A stretch of DNA of 64,000 nucleotides. Source: Pseudonocardia sulfidoxydans NBRC 16205 (GTDB taxonomy: Bacteria; Actinomycetota; Actinomycetes; Mycobacteriales; Pseudonocardiaceae). Position 1 is the first letter of the stretch; each line of letters opens with the position of its first letter. The position numbers and the translations under genes were made by a program. The notes beneath the pieces were generated by a model. It did not search any database and was not told where the DNA came from. It saw only the letters and a list, made by a program, of their open reading frames with translations. The stretch is from contig NZ_BJVJ01000001.1 in assembly GCF_007989085.1 (NCBI RefSeq), positions 124,001 through 188,000 of the forward strand, given 5' to 3'. Of the stretch, positions 16,991 through 25,154 are shown piece after piece.

Positions 16991-17412
16991 TCGCGCCTCC
17001 TCCGCTCGCGGTGCGGCACGCCGCCCGCCAGTCGCCGTCGAGTGTCGGGCCGCCGACGGCGGCGGAGCTCACCCCGCAGGGGTGGTCGTGTGCGTCCTTC
17101 GTGGACGCCGCGCTTCCCCCGGCTGACGGACAACCGCGCGCAACCTCACTGCTGCATTCCGCCGGTGGGACGACCGTGAGGTTGCGCCCGGATGTTCGCA
17201 GTGGGTCAGTGCGGGATGCGCCGCCACACCGCTCGGGCCCGGAGTCCTCCGGCCGGGCGCCGACGGTCGTCGAGCGGCACGGCCGTTCGGAGCAGCGGGG
17301 TCGGCTGCCGCCGGCAGAGGAACGGCACGGCGGTGACGGAGGGGACGTTCCGGGCCGGGACGGTGCGAACGGACCTGTCGGACCGGGACGGGCGCCTCCT
17401 ACTCTCGACGGC
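16991..17412. other. 422-nt gap with a 12-bp inverted repeat
   Basis: Between the divergent genes at 16990 and 17413. The only notable structure is a perfect 12-bp inverted repeat, GCGCAACCTCAC at 17138-17149 and GTGAGGTTGCGC at 17176-17187, with a 26-nt spacer. A CACCCC-N3-GGGGTG palindrome lies at 17070-17084. The regulator at 17413 has no clear ribosome site, so its true start or promoter may lie in this gap. Confidence 0.5.
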
Positions 17413-19947
17413 ATGCAGCTGCTCGAACGCGAGCATCCACTGTCGGTGCTGCTCGGCCGGGCGCAGCGCTGTGCCCGCGGCGAGGGCTGCGTCGCGCTCG
17501 TGACCGGCGAGGCCGGCATCGGCAAGACGGTGCTGCTGCGCGCGTTCGCCGGCGAGGCGCGGTCGGCGGTGCCGGTGCTGTGGGGCATGTGCGACTCGTT
17601 GAGCACGCCCCGCCCTTTGGGGCCGCTGCACGACGTCGCGGCCCGGCTCGACCCGCAGCTGCCCGCGCTGCTGCGCGGCGCGACCGCGCAGCACGAGATC
17701 TTCACCGCCGTGCTGGACGCGCTGGCACCGCGCCCGCACGTGCTCGTCGTCGAGGACCTGCACTGGGCCGACGAGGCGACGCTCGACCTCGTCCGGTTCC
17801 TGGCCCGGCGGATCGCGACGCTGCCCCTGCTGCTCGTGCTGTCCTACCGCACCGACCTGGGTGCCGCGCACCCGCTCGGGGCGGTGCTGGGCGACCTCGT
17901 GACCAGCCCCGACTCGACCCGGCTGCAGCTGACCCCGCTGAGCAGGTCGGCGGTGCTGGAGCTGGTCGCCGACCTCGGTCTCGACGCCGCGACCGTGCAC
18001 CGCAGGACGGCGGGCAACCCGTTCTTCGTCAGCCAGATCCTCGCCCAGCCCGACTCGCCGATGCCCGGCAGCGTCCGCGACGCCGTCCTGGCCCGCACGG
18101 CCGGGCTCGACGCGTCGGCGCGGCGCTGTCTGGAGCTGCTGTCGTGCACGCCCGAACCCGTCGACGGACCGCTGCTGGCGGCCCTGGGCGTCACGTCCGC
18201 GACGGTCGAGGCGCTGGGGCGGACCGGGCTGCTCGACCGGTACGGCAGCGGTGTCGCGTTCCGGCACGAGATCGCCCGGTCCGCGGTGCTGGAGGCGATG
18301 ACACCCGGTTCCGGACCGGGCCTGCACGCCGCGATGCTCGACGCCATGGAGTCGGTCGGGGCCGGGTCGAGCGTGCTCACCCACCACGCCGTGGCCGCCG
18401 GCGACGCGGCGCGGGTCCTGCGGTATGCGCGTGAGGCGGCGTCGCACGCGGCCCGCGCGGGTGCCCATCGCGAGGCCGTCGCCTTCTACGAGACCGCGCT
18501 CGACCACGTCGGCGACGACGAGCCCGCCGTCCGCGCCGACCTGCTCGAGCACCTGTCCACCGAGCTCTACCTGACCGACCGGCTCCCGGACGCCATGACG
18601 TCCCGGGCCCGCGCGCTCGACCTGCGCCGCAGCGCGGGCGAGGCCGCCGCGGTCGGCGCCGCGCACACCGCCATCGCCGGTTTCGCCTGGTACGCGGCCG
18701 ACCGGGCCGGCGCGGAGCGCCACGTCGGGGAGGCCCTGGCGATCCTGCGCGACGCCGGGGACCCGCGGGCGTTCGGGTTCGCGCTGGCCCGTGACGCGTT
18801 CCTCGCCGCCCACCGCGGCGACACCCCCGGCGCCCACCGATCGGGCGCCCGCGCCGCCCGGATCGCCGACGAGCTGGGCGACGACGAGGTGCTGCGCAGC
18901 ACGGCGTCGGTGGGGGTGGCGGTGGCCCGGCTGATCGACGGCGACGTCGGGGGCCGGGCCGACCTGATCGCCGCCACCGACGTCGGGCTGCGGTTCCGCC
19001 TCGACGACCTCGCGACCACCCCGATGAGCAACCTGTGCCATCTCGACGTCGAGCAGGGCCGCTACGAGCAGGCCGAGGAGTCCCTCGCCCACGCGTTGCG
19101 CATCAGCGAGGAGCGCGACACCCCGATCTGCGCGGCCTAGCAGCTCGGCGTCCGGTCGCGGCTGCGGCTGCTGCAGGGCCGCTGGGCGGACGCGGAGACC
19201 GACGCGCCGTCGGTCCTCACCTCACGCGACCTGCCGCTGAGTCACCTGTGGCCGCGGCTGGTGCTCGGGCTGCTGCTGGCCCGTCGTGACGCCCCGCCCG
19301 ACAACCCGCATCTCGACGAGCTGTGGGAGCTGGTCGGGCGGTTGGACAATCCCGGCATGGTCGCCCCGGCGGCGGCCGCGCTGGCGGAGAACGCCTGGAT
19401 CACCCGCACCCCCGATCCGCGCCTCGACGACCCGCTGGTGGCCGGGCTGTTCACCCGCGACTGGACCGGCCGTGACGCGACGCTGGTCCTGCTGCGCCGG
19501 TGGCTGGCCCGGCTCGGTGGCACCGGTCGCGGTGGGCCCACCGATCCCCCGTCGGGCCTGCCCTACGACGACGCGCTGCGCGGCTGGGACACCGGCGCGA
19601 CCGACGACCTGCTGGCCGCGCTGCCCGTGCTCGACGGGCTCGGCGCCCGCGCGGTGGCCGACCGGTTCCGCGCCCGGCTGCGCGCGCAGGGGGTGCGCAG
19701 CGTGCCGCGCGGCGCGCAGGCCACGACGCGCGCCAACCCGGCCGGTCTCACCGCCCGCCAGCTCGACGTGCTGGCCCTGCTCGTCGACGGCCTGAGCAAC
19801 GCCGACATCGCGGCGCGGCTCGTCATCTCCCCCAAGACCGCCGACCATCACGTGTCGGCGATCCTCGCCAAGCTTGGCGTCCGGTCGCGTGCCGAGGCCG
19901 CCGCGGCGGCCCGCGTGCTCGGCCTGCCGGCCGTCACCGCGACCTGA
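17413..19947 (+). pseudogene. LuxR-family ATPase regulator interrupted by an in-frame TAG
   Basis: From ATG 17413 the frame encodes an AAA/STAND regulator: Walker A GEAGIGKT (residues about 35-42), Walker B VLVVEDLHWADEATLDL and TPR-like helices. It is cut by TAG at 19138-19140. The same frame continues without another stop to 19947 and contains the LuxR helix-turn-helix (GLTARQLDVLALLVDGLSNA and SPKTADHHV). The codon sits in CAA-stop-QLGVRSRLRLL, where relatives would have an aromatic or polar residue; TGG to TAG is the simplest change. Without readthrough the product is a 575-residue ATPase lacking its DNA-binding domain. Full length would be 844 residues, usual for LAL regulators. Confidence 0.88.
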
Positions 19948-20515
19948 CCAGCTCCGGTCGTGCCGCGGCCCGGGCGGCCCGGGCCGCCGCGACCTGGACG
20001 AACCCCAGCGGCAGCGGTGTCGCCGACGCCGACCGCAGCACGCTGCTCGTGTGGAACCCGTCGGGGGCGAGCCGGCGCAGCTCGCGTGCCACCTCGGCGT
20101 CCGCCCCGGCGCAGGCCACCACGAACAGGATCGTCGCCGGGCCGTCGACGCCGACCGCGGGCTGTGTCGTCACCGGGCGGCCCCGGGCACGCAGCTGGGC
20201 GGCGATCTCCGCCCCGTCGCCGGTGACGACGACCCGGTGCTCCACCGGGTCCGCCGCCAGCCGCCCGCCGATCCCGACACCGAGGTAGACCCCGGCCGCG
20301 ACACCGACGGCGTATCCCGCGACGTTCGCCGGGTTGTCGAGGTCGGTGACCACCTGGGCGAGCGCGACGACCTGGATGACGGCACCCAGTGCGCCCAGTA
20401 CGGCGGCCGCCCGGCGACGGCCGCGTGCGGCCACCGCCATCCGGACCTGCCAGACGCCGACCTCCAGGACGACCAGCGCGGCGATGGCGAGCGGTTGCAG
20501 GAACGCGATGGACAC
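19934..20515 (-). CDS. UPF0316 (DUF2179/DUF5698) membrane protein
   Basis: 193 residues from GTG 20515, with GGGG 5-8 nt upstream. Three helices at the start (FLQPLAIAALVVLEVGVWQ, then AAVLGALGAVIQVVALAQVV and GYAVGVAAGVYLGVGIGGRL) are followed by a cytoplasmic DUF2179-like domain. This is the YitT/UPF0316 layout. Its 3' end overlaps the regulator's last 14 nt in convergent orientation. It is read with the 56-aa gene just upstream (8-nt gap) from the divergent promoter at 20725. Confidence 0.85.
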   Translation of the reverse strand: MSIAFLQPLAIAALVVLEVGVWQVRMAVAARGRRRAAAVLGALGAVIQVVALAQVVTDLDNPANVAGYAVGVAAGVYLGVGIGGRLAADPVEHRVVVTGDGAEIAAQLRARGRPVTTQPAVGVDGPATILFVVACAGADAEVARELRRLAPDGFHTSSVLRSASATPLPLGFVQVAAARAARAAARPELVRSR

Positions 20516-20523
20516 GATCGCCC

Positions 20524-20694
20524 CTACGACCCGTCGCGGGCAGGCACGCCGGCCCCCGGTGGCGCGAGCACCTCGCGCAGCAGCGTCCGGATCGACCGCG
20601 GCGCGCGGCGACGTCCTCGTCGGTACTCCTGCGCGGCGCGGCGGAGCTCGACGGCCCGCAGTGCCGGCTCGTGTGCCATGTCGTGGCTGTTCAC
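20524..20694 (-). CDS. Small basic hypothetical protein (56 aa)
   Basis: GTG 20694 has TGGAGGA 5 nt upstream and gives a 56-residue frame ending in TAG at 20524, 8 nt before the UPF0316 start. It is rich in Arg and Ala (ELRRAAQEYRRGRRRAPRS) and has no membrane segment. Position, ribosome site and coupling to the next gene support it, but no family is recognised. Confidence 0.6.
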   Translation of the reverse strand: MNSHDMAHEPALRAVELRRAAQEYRRGRRRAPRSIRTLLREVLAPPGAGVPARDGS

Positions 20695-20724
20695 GATGTC
20701 CTCCAGGTTCGGTTGGTGGCCGGA

Positions 20725-20868
20725 ACGCTAGGCAGCACCGGTGAGGGGGCACATCGGGAGAACTCCCCATCTGCGTCGCGGCGCCGTCGCAGGTGCCGGC
20801 GTAGGGGGTCGTGGGGCGCGAGATGGGGAGCGCTCCCGACGCATCGGGTGGTCGTCGGTTCCTAGCGT
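20725..20868. promoter_or_regulatory. Mirror-image divergent promoter pair with GGGGAG-N2-CTCCC boxes
   Basis: Two 17-bp boxes, TCGGGAGAACTCCCCAT at 20754-20770 and ATGGGGAGCGCTCCCGA at 20823-20839, are inverted copies differing only in the two central bases. Each is followed, 21 nt downstream in its own direction, by CCTAGCGT (minus strand 20732-20725; plus strand 20861-20868), containing a TANNNT -10. The geometry is identical on both sides. There is no -35 hexamer, so the box probably binds an activator that serves the 56-aa/UPF0316 pair and the DUF4242 gene together. Confidence 0.7.
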
Positions 20869-20914
20869 CCGATGGGTCGGAGAGCCCGGCACCGAACGCC
20901 GAACGGAGCCCGCC

Positions 20915-21190
20915 ATGTCCACCTTCCTGATCGAGCGCAACATCCCCGGCGCGTCGACACTGACGCCGCAGCAGCTGCGCGACATCGCGATCACGTCGAA
21001 CGAGGTCGTCGAGAAGCTGGGGGTCGCCTACACCTGGCACCGCAGCTACGTCGCCGGCGACAAGATCTACTGCGTGCACGAGACCGACGACGCCGAGTCC
21101 GTCCGCGAGCACGCCCGCCGCGGCGACTTCCCGGCCGACCTGGTCGTCACGGTCTCCGCCGAGTTCGGCCCGGAGACGGCGAGCTCCTGA
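20915..21190 (+). CDS. DUF4242 / SCO4226-type nickel-binding protein
   Basis: 91 residues from ATG 20915, with GGAG upstream. The start MSTFLIERNIPGASTLT, a WHRSYVAGDKIYCVHETDD core and the C-terminal FPADLVVTVSAEFGP match the small DUF4242 family. The Streptomyces member SCO4226 is a dimeric nickel-binding protein with a ferredoxin-like fold (family knowledge). Whether the metal site is complete here was not tested. Driven from the symmetric promoter upstream. Confidence 0.88.
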   Translation: MSTFLIERNIPGASTLTPQQLRDIAITSNEVVEKLGVAYTWHRSYVAGDKIYCVHETDDAESVREHARRGDFPADLVVTVSAEFGPETASS

Positions 21191-21259
21191 CCCTTCCACC
21201 CCCGGGGCCGGCGCAGCGTGTGCTGCGCCGGCCCCGCACTTTCCCGTGGGCAGATTTAG

Positions 21260-21276
21260 CGGTAACGTCATTACCG
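21260..21276. promoter_or_regulatory. Operator and -10 overlapping a leaderless tetR start
   Basis: CGGTAA-N5-TTACCG is a perfect 17-bp palindrome with 6-bp arms. Inside it TAACGT (21263-21268) fits a TANNNT -10, placed 7 nt before the GTG of the TetR gene. A repressor bound here would block its own promoter, and transcription would start at or next to the GTG (leaderless mRNA). Confidence 0.65.
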
Positions 21277-21875
21277 TGAAATCTACGCGCCCGTACCAGC
21301 AGGCCGCCCGCGCCGCTGCCGCGGACCGCAACACCGAGCGGATCCTGGCCGCGGCGCTGGAGCTGTTCGTCGAACGGCCGTACGACCGGATCACCCTCGC
21401 CGCGGTCGCCGAACGCGCCGGCGTCGGGCTGCAGACCCTGATCCGCCGGGTCGGCACCAAGGACGGGCTCGTCGAGGCCGTCGGCGCCTGGGTCGCCCCC
21501 CAGGTCGCCGCCGACCTCGGCGCCCCACCCGGCCCCGACCCCGACGGTGTGGCCGCGGCCTTCCGCCGCCACTACGAGCGGTGGGGTGCCGCACTCGACC
21601 GCACCCTCACGCAGCAGGACAGCTCGCCCGCCCTGGCGGCCAACGCCGAGGGCGGGCGCCGCGCCCACCGCGAATGGATCGAGGCGGCGTTCGCGGAGCC
21701 GCTGGCCGCCCTGGCCCACCCCGCCCGGACCACCCTGCGGGCCCGGCTCGTCGCCGTCACCGGCATCGAGCTGTGGCTCGCGCTCACCACGCACGAGGGC
21801 CTCACCGCCCGCCAGGCCGAGACCACCGTCGCGATGCTCGTGCGCGCCGCGCTCGCCGCGTCGGACACCGACTGA
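21276..21875 (+). CDS. TetR/AcrR family regulator
   Basis: Start GTG 21276 was chosen because it follows the -10 and operator at leaderless distance; an in-frame ATG at 21246 lies upstream of that promoter. 199 residues. The N-terminal helix-turn-helix is clear (RILAAALELFVERPYDRITLAAVAERAGVG, shown here only by its ends: RILAAALELF and AERAGVG), with LQTLIRRVGTKDGLVEAV completing it. The ligand domain is unassigned. 12 nt downstream begins a glycosyltransferase, which it probably controls. Confidence 0.88.
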   Translation: MKSTRPYQQAARAAAADRNTERILAAALELFVERPYDRITLAAVAERAGVGLQTLIRRVGTKDGLVEAVGAWVAPQVAADLGAPPGPDPDGVAAAFRRHYERWGAALDRTLTQQDSSPALAANAEGGRRAHREWIEAAFAEPLAALAHPARTTLRARLVAVTGIELWLALTTHEGLTARQAETTVAMLVRAALAASDTD

Positions 21876-21887
21876 GAAGCAGGAGCC

Positions 21888-23198
21888 ATGAGCACCTTCC
21901 TCGTCTACACCCCGCCCGCCGCGGGACACGTGTTCCCGCTGGTCCCGGGTCTGCGCGCGCTCGCGGCGCGCGGCCACCGGATCCACGTGAGGACGTCCCC
22001 GGAGCTCGTCGACCGGCTCGCCGGCGCGGGCGTGCTCACCGGCGGCATCGAGGCGGCGCCGGTCGACCCGCGCATCACCGCCCACACCGCGGCCTCCGAC
22101 GGCCCGGCCGGCCGCGGCGTCGACGACCTGGCCGCCCTGCTGGCCCGCTCCGGCTGGGAGGCCGAGGACCTGCACGCGTCCGTCGCCCGGGTACGACCCG
22201 ACGCGCTGCTCGTCGACGCCAACACCTACGGCGCCGCGACGGCCGCCCAGACCACCGGGCTGCCGTGGGCGACCGTGCTGCCGTCGGTGCTGCCCTACCC
22301 CGGCGCCAGGATCCCGCCCTACGGGCTGGGACTGCGGCCGCGGACCGGGCCGCTCGGCGCGCTGCGCGACGCGGTGCTGTGGAAGGTCGTCGAACGCGCG
22401 TACGGCAGGTCACTGCTGCCCGGGTTGAACGACGTGCGCCGTGCCGAGGGCCTGCCCCCGCTGCGCAGCCCGCTGCAGCACGTCGGCGGGGCCGACCGTG
22501 TCCTCGTCCTGACCGGGGAGCCGCTGGAGTACCCGCGCACCGACCTGCCCGGGCACATCCGCATCGTCGGCGGCCAGCCCTGGGACCCGCCCGCCGACGA
22601 GCCGGCCTGGCTCGCCGAGCCCGGCGCACCGTGGGTGCTCGTCACCTGCTCGACGCACTACCAGGGCGACGAGGCACTGGCCGCCACCGCCGTCGAGGCG
22701 CTGCGCGACGAACCCGTGCGCGTCCTCCTCACCCTCGCCGACGCCTACGACTCCGCGACCGTGCCGCAGGCACCGAACGTGCGCGTCGAGCGGTTCGTGC
22801 CCCACGCACCGGTGCTGGCCCGGGCCGCGGCCGTCGTGTGCCCGTCAGGAATGGGGATCGTGGCCAAGTCGGTCGCGGCGGGGGTGCCGGTGGTCGCGGT
22901 GCCGTTCGGCCGCGACCAGCCCGAGGTGGCGCGCCGCGTCGCGCAGGCGGGCACCGGCGTCGTCCTGCCCGCCCGCAGGCTCGACCCGGCCCGGCTGCGG
23001 CGCGCCGTCCGGACCGCGCTGGCGTTGCGGGACACGGCTCGTGCCGTCGCCGCGACGATCACACCCGCCGAGATCGCGGCCGGGTGCTTCGCCGACGCCG
23101 CGACCGAGCTGGTCGGGCTGCACGACGACCACCCGGACGGTCGAGTCAGCGCACCCGGGGGTCAACTTCCGTCGCCGCGGACCGTCCGCCCCTGTTGA
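21888..23198 (+). CDS. GT1-type macrolide/UDP glycosyltransferase-like protein
   Basis: 436 residues from ATG 21888 (CAGGAG 6 nt upstream). The N-terminal fold starts FLVYTPPAAGHVFPLVPGLRAL, as in MGT/UGT enzymes. The C-terminal donor-binding motif is CPSGMGIVAKSVAAGVPVVA followed by FGRDQ. The usual donor-site HxG is replaced by PSG, so sugar-donor use may be altered. Acceptor unknown; antibiotic or phenolic glycosylation is the family norm. Pairs with the TetR gene upstream. Confidence 0.87.
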   Translation: MSTFLVYTPPAAGHVFPLVPGLRALAARGHRIHVRTSPELVDRLAGAGVLTGGIEAAPVDPRITAHTAASDGPAGRGVDDLAALLARSGWEAEDLHASVARVRPDALLVDANTYGAATAAQTTGLPWATVLPSVLPYPGARIPPYGLGLRPRTGPLGALRDAVLWKVVERAYGRSLLPGLNDVRRAEGLPPLRSPLQHVGGADRVLVLTGEPLEYPRTDLPGHIRIVGGQPWDPPADEPAWLAEPGAPWVLVTCSTHYQGDEALAATAVEALRDEPVRVLLTLADAYDSATVPQAPNVRVERFVPHAPVLARAAAVVCPSGMGIVAKSVAAGVPVVAVPFGRDQPEVARRVAQAGTGVVLPARRLDPARLRRAVRTALALRDTARAVAATITPAEIAAGCFADAATELVGLHDDHPDGRVSAPGGQLPSPRTVRPC

Positions 23199-23319
23199 CG
23201 TGCGGGGACCCGAGCGCGTGGTGGACCAGGTGGAAGGACGGTCCCGGCGGACCCCGCGCGCGCCCATGCTCGGTGGCCACGACGTCCGGTCGAGGTTCGG
23301 GACCCGAGGAGAAGACCGC

Positions 23320-24177
23320 ATGGGCATGCTCGAGGGCAAGGTCGCCTTCATCACCGGTGGAGCGCGTGGCCAGGGCCGCGCACACGCGATCACGTGCGCG
23401 CGGGAGGGCGCCGACGTCGTCATCGTCGACGTCGTCTCCGACGTCGTCGACACGACCTACGGGCTCGCCACCGCCGACGACCACGCCGAGACCGCCAAGC
23501 TCGTGCGCGAGCACGGCCGTCGGGTGGTCGACGTCGAGGCCGACGTCCGCGACCAGGCCGCGCTCGACGCCGCCGTCGCCCGGGCCGTCGACGAGCTGGG
23601 CCACATCGACATCGTGATCGCCAACGCCGGCATCCACGCCTTCGCGCCTTTCTGGGAGCTCACCGAGGAGCAGTGGGACGCGATGATCGGGATCAACCTG
23701 ACCGGCGTCTGGAAGACGATCAAGGCCGCCACCCCGCACCTGATCGAGCGGGGCAGCGGGTCGATCGTCGTCACGGCGTCGGTGAACGGGCTCGAGGCGA
23801 CCGCGAACTTCACCCACTACGTGGCGGCCAAGCACGGCGTCATCGGCCTGGCCAAGAACATCGCGCTCGAGCTCGCCCCGCACGGCATCCGCTGCAACTC
23901 GATCAGCCCAGGCGCCACCCTCACCGCGATGACCGACAACCAGGTGTTCTACGACTGGTTCGCCGGCCACGAGGGCGGCACCCGCGACGACCTCATCGCC
24001 GGCGGCCACCACTACGGCGCGGTCAAGGGCACCTCGTTCATCGACCCGCAGGCCATGGCCGACACCGCGCTCTACCTCAACTCCGACCTGGCCGCCAACG
24101 TCACCGGGCAGAACATCGCCGTCGACAACGGGCACCTGCTGCTGCCCGGCGCCAACCCCGTCGGTACCGGCTCCTGA
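23320..24177 (+). CDS. Mycofactocin-coupled SDR family oxidoreductase
   Basis: 285 residues from ATG 23320, with GAGGAG 7-8 nt upstream. The nucleotide motif TGGARGQGRAHA (residues 12-23) is the hallmark of the mycofactocin-dependent SDR subfamily (TIGR03971-like), with the insert VDVVSDVVDTTYGLAT after beta-2. The catalytic set is Ser154, Tyr167 and Lys171 (YVAAK). Such enzymes keep NAD(H) bound and recycle it with mycofactocin when oxidising alcohols. No mycofactocin biosynthesis genes are in this window. Confidence 0.92.
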   Translation: MGMLEGKVAFITGGARGQGRAHAITCAREGADVVIVDVVSDVVDTTYGLATADDHAETAKLVREHGRRVVDVEADVRDQAALDAAVARAVDELGHIDIVIANAGIHAFAPFWELTEEQWDAMIGINLTGVWKTIKAATPHLIERGSGSIVVTASVNGLEATANFTHYVAAKHGVIGLAKNIALELAPHGIRCNSISPGATLTAMTDNQVFYDWFAGHEGGTRDDLIAGGHHYGAVKGTSFIDPQAMADTALYLNSDLAANVTGQNIAVDNGHLLLPGANPVGTGS

Positions 24178-24182
24178 CCCGG

Positions 24183-25061
24183 TCAGGTCTGCAACCGGCC
24201 GACCTCCGCGGCCAGTGACCCCAGCTCTGTGTCCCACCCGGCCGCCGACGGTCGGGTGGGACGCAGCACGAACTTCGAGAAGCCCTGCTCGATGAAACGC
24301 TCGAGCAGCCGGCGCACCTCGGCCGGGCCGACCGGCACCACGTCGGCAGGGTCGATCTCGCGCCCCCGGGTCCGCGCCGCGATCGCGGCGAGCTGCGCGT
24401 CGTCGGGCGGGGTCACGGCGTAGCCGATGCTCATCCCGAAGTGTTCGGGATCGATCTCCCGGCCGGCGGCGTCGGCCGCGGCGTTGATGGCGTCGCGCGC
24501 CGCGACGGCCTCGTCGACGGTGCAGAACGCGCCGAGCCAGCCGTCGGCGAACCGGCCGCAGCGACGCAGGGACGCCGGGGCGAGCCCCGCGAGCCAGGGC
24601 TCCAACGGGTCCTGGACCGGGCGCGGCAGCACCCGCACGCCGTCGACCTCCTCCCCCGCCCACCAGCGCCGCAGCTTCGGCAGCACCGCGTCCATCACCG
24701 CCCCGCGGTCCGCCACGGGCACCCCCACGGCCGCGCTCTCCACACCGCGGGGCAGCCCGGGGACGAAGGTCAGCAGCAGCCGCCCGCCGGACAGCCGGTC
24801 GAGCGTGGCGAGGGCCTTGGCCAGCCGCACCGGGTTGCGCCCGGGCAGGACGATCGTCGCCCCCAGCCGCAGCGACGGGTGCAGGTGCGCCGCGGAGGCC
24901 AGCGCCACCAACGGGTCCGGCCCGGGCGAGGTCAGGATCTCCGACATCCACAGTGAGTCGAGGTCGTGGGTGTCGATGGCGGCCATGACCTCGGCGAGGT
25001 CGTCGCTGCCGATGTCGCCCTGACCCAGTCCGATCCCGATGCGCACCTTCACCGGCCCCAT
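24183..25061 (-). CDS. LLM class F420-dependent oxidoreductase
   Basis: 292 residues from ATG 25061 with GGAGGAAGG directly upstream. It has the luciferase-like TIM barrel pattern: IGIGLGQGDI at the start, LDSLWMSEIL, LGATIVLPGRNPVRLAKALATLD and LSGGRLLLTFVPG. Small size and GLP-type loops fit the F420 group, so coenzyme F420 is inferred. It converges on the SDR with a 5-nt gap and is divergent from the glutamate dehydrogenase. Confidence 0.87.
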   Translation of the reverse strand: MGPVKVRIGIGLGQGDIGSDDLAEVMAAIDTHDLDSLWMSEILTSPGPDPLVALASAAHLHPSLRLGATIVLPGRNPVRLAKALATLDRLSGGRLLLTFVPGLPRGVESAAVGVPVADRGAVMDAVLPKLRRWWAGEEVDGVRVLPRPVQDPLEPWLAGLAPASLRRCGRFADGWLGAFCTVDEAVAARDAINAAADAAGREIDPEHFGMSIGYAVTPPDDAQLAAIAARTRGREIDPADVVPVGPAEVRRLLERFIEQGFSKFVLRPTRPSAAGWDTELGSLAAEVGRLQT

Positions 25062-25115
25062 CCTTCCTCCGCCGGAGGCGATCCGGGACCCCTCGCCCCC
25101 CATCCCGATCCCCGC

Positions 25116-25121
25116 TAAGGT
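25116..25121 (+). promoter_or_regulatory. -10 element of the glutamate dehydrogenase
   Basis: TAAGGT (TANNNT type) lies 33 nt upstream of ATG 25155 in the gap to the divergent LLM gene. No clear -35 was seen. Confidence 0.4.
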
Positions 25122-25154
25122 GAGCGACCCCGTCGTCGCAGGTGGGGGTGGCTG

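Noticed and set aside
2023..17084. CACCCC-N3-GGGGTG palindromes at 2023-2037 and 17070-17084 as a shared operator
   Set aside because: One copy lies inside the end of the RDD coding sequence and only two occur; in such GC-rich DNA this may be chance.
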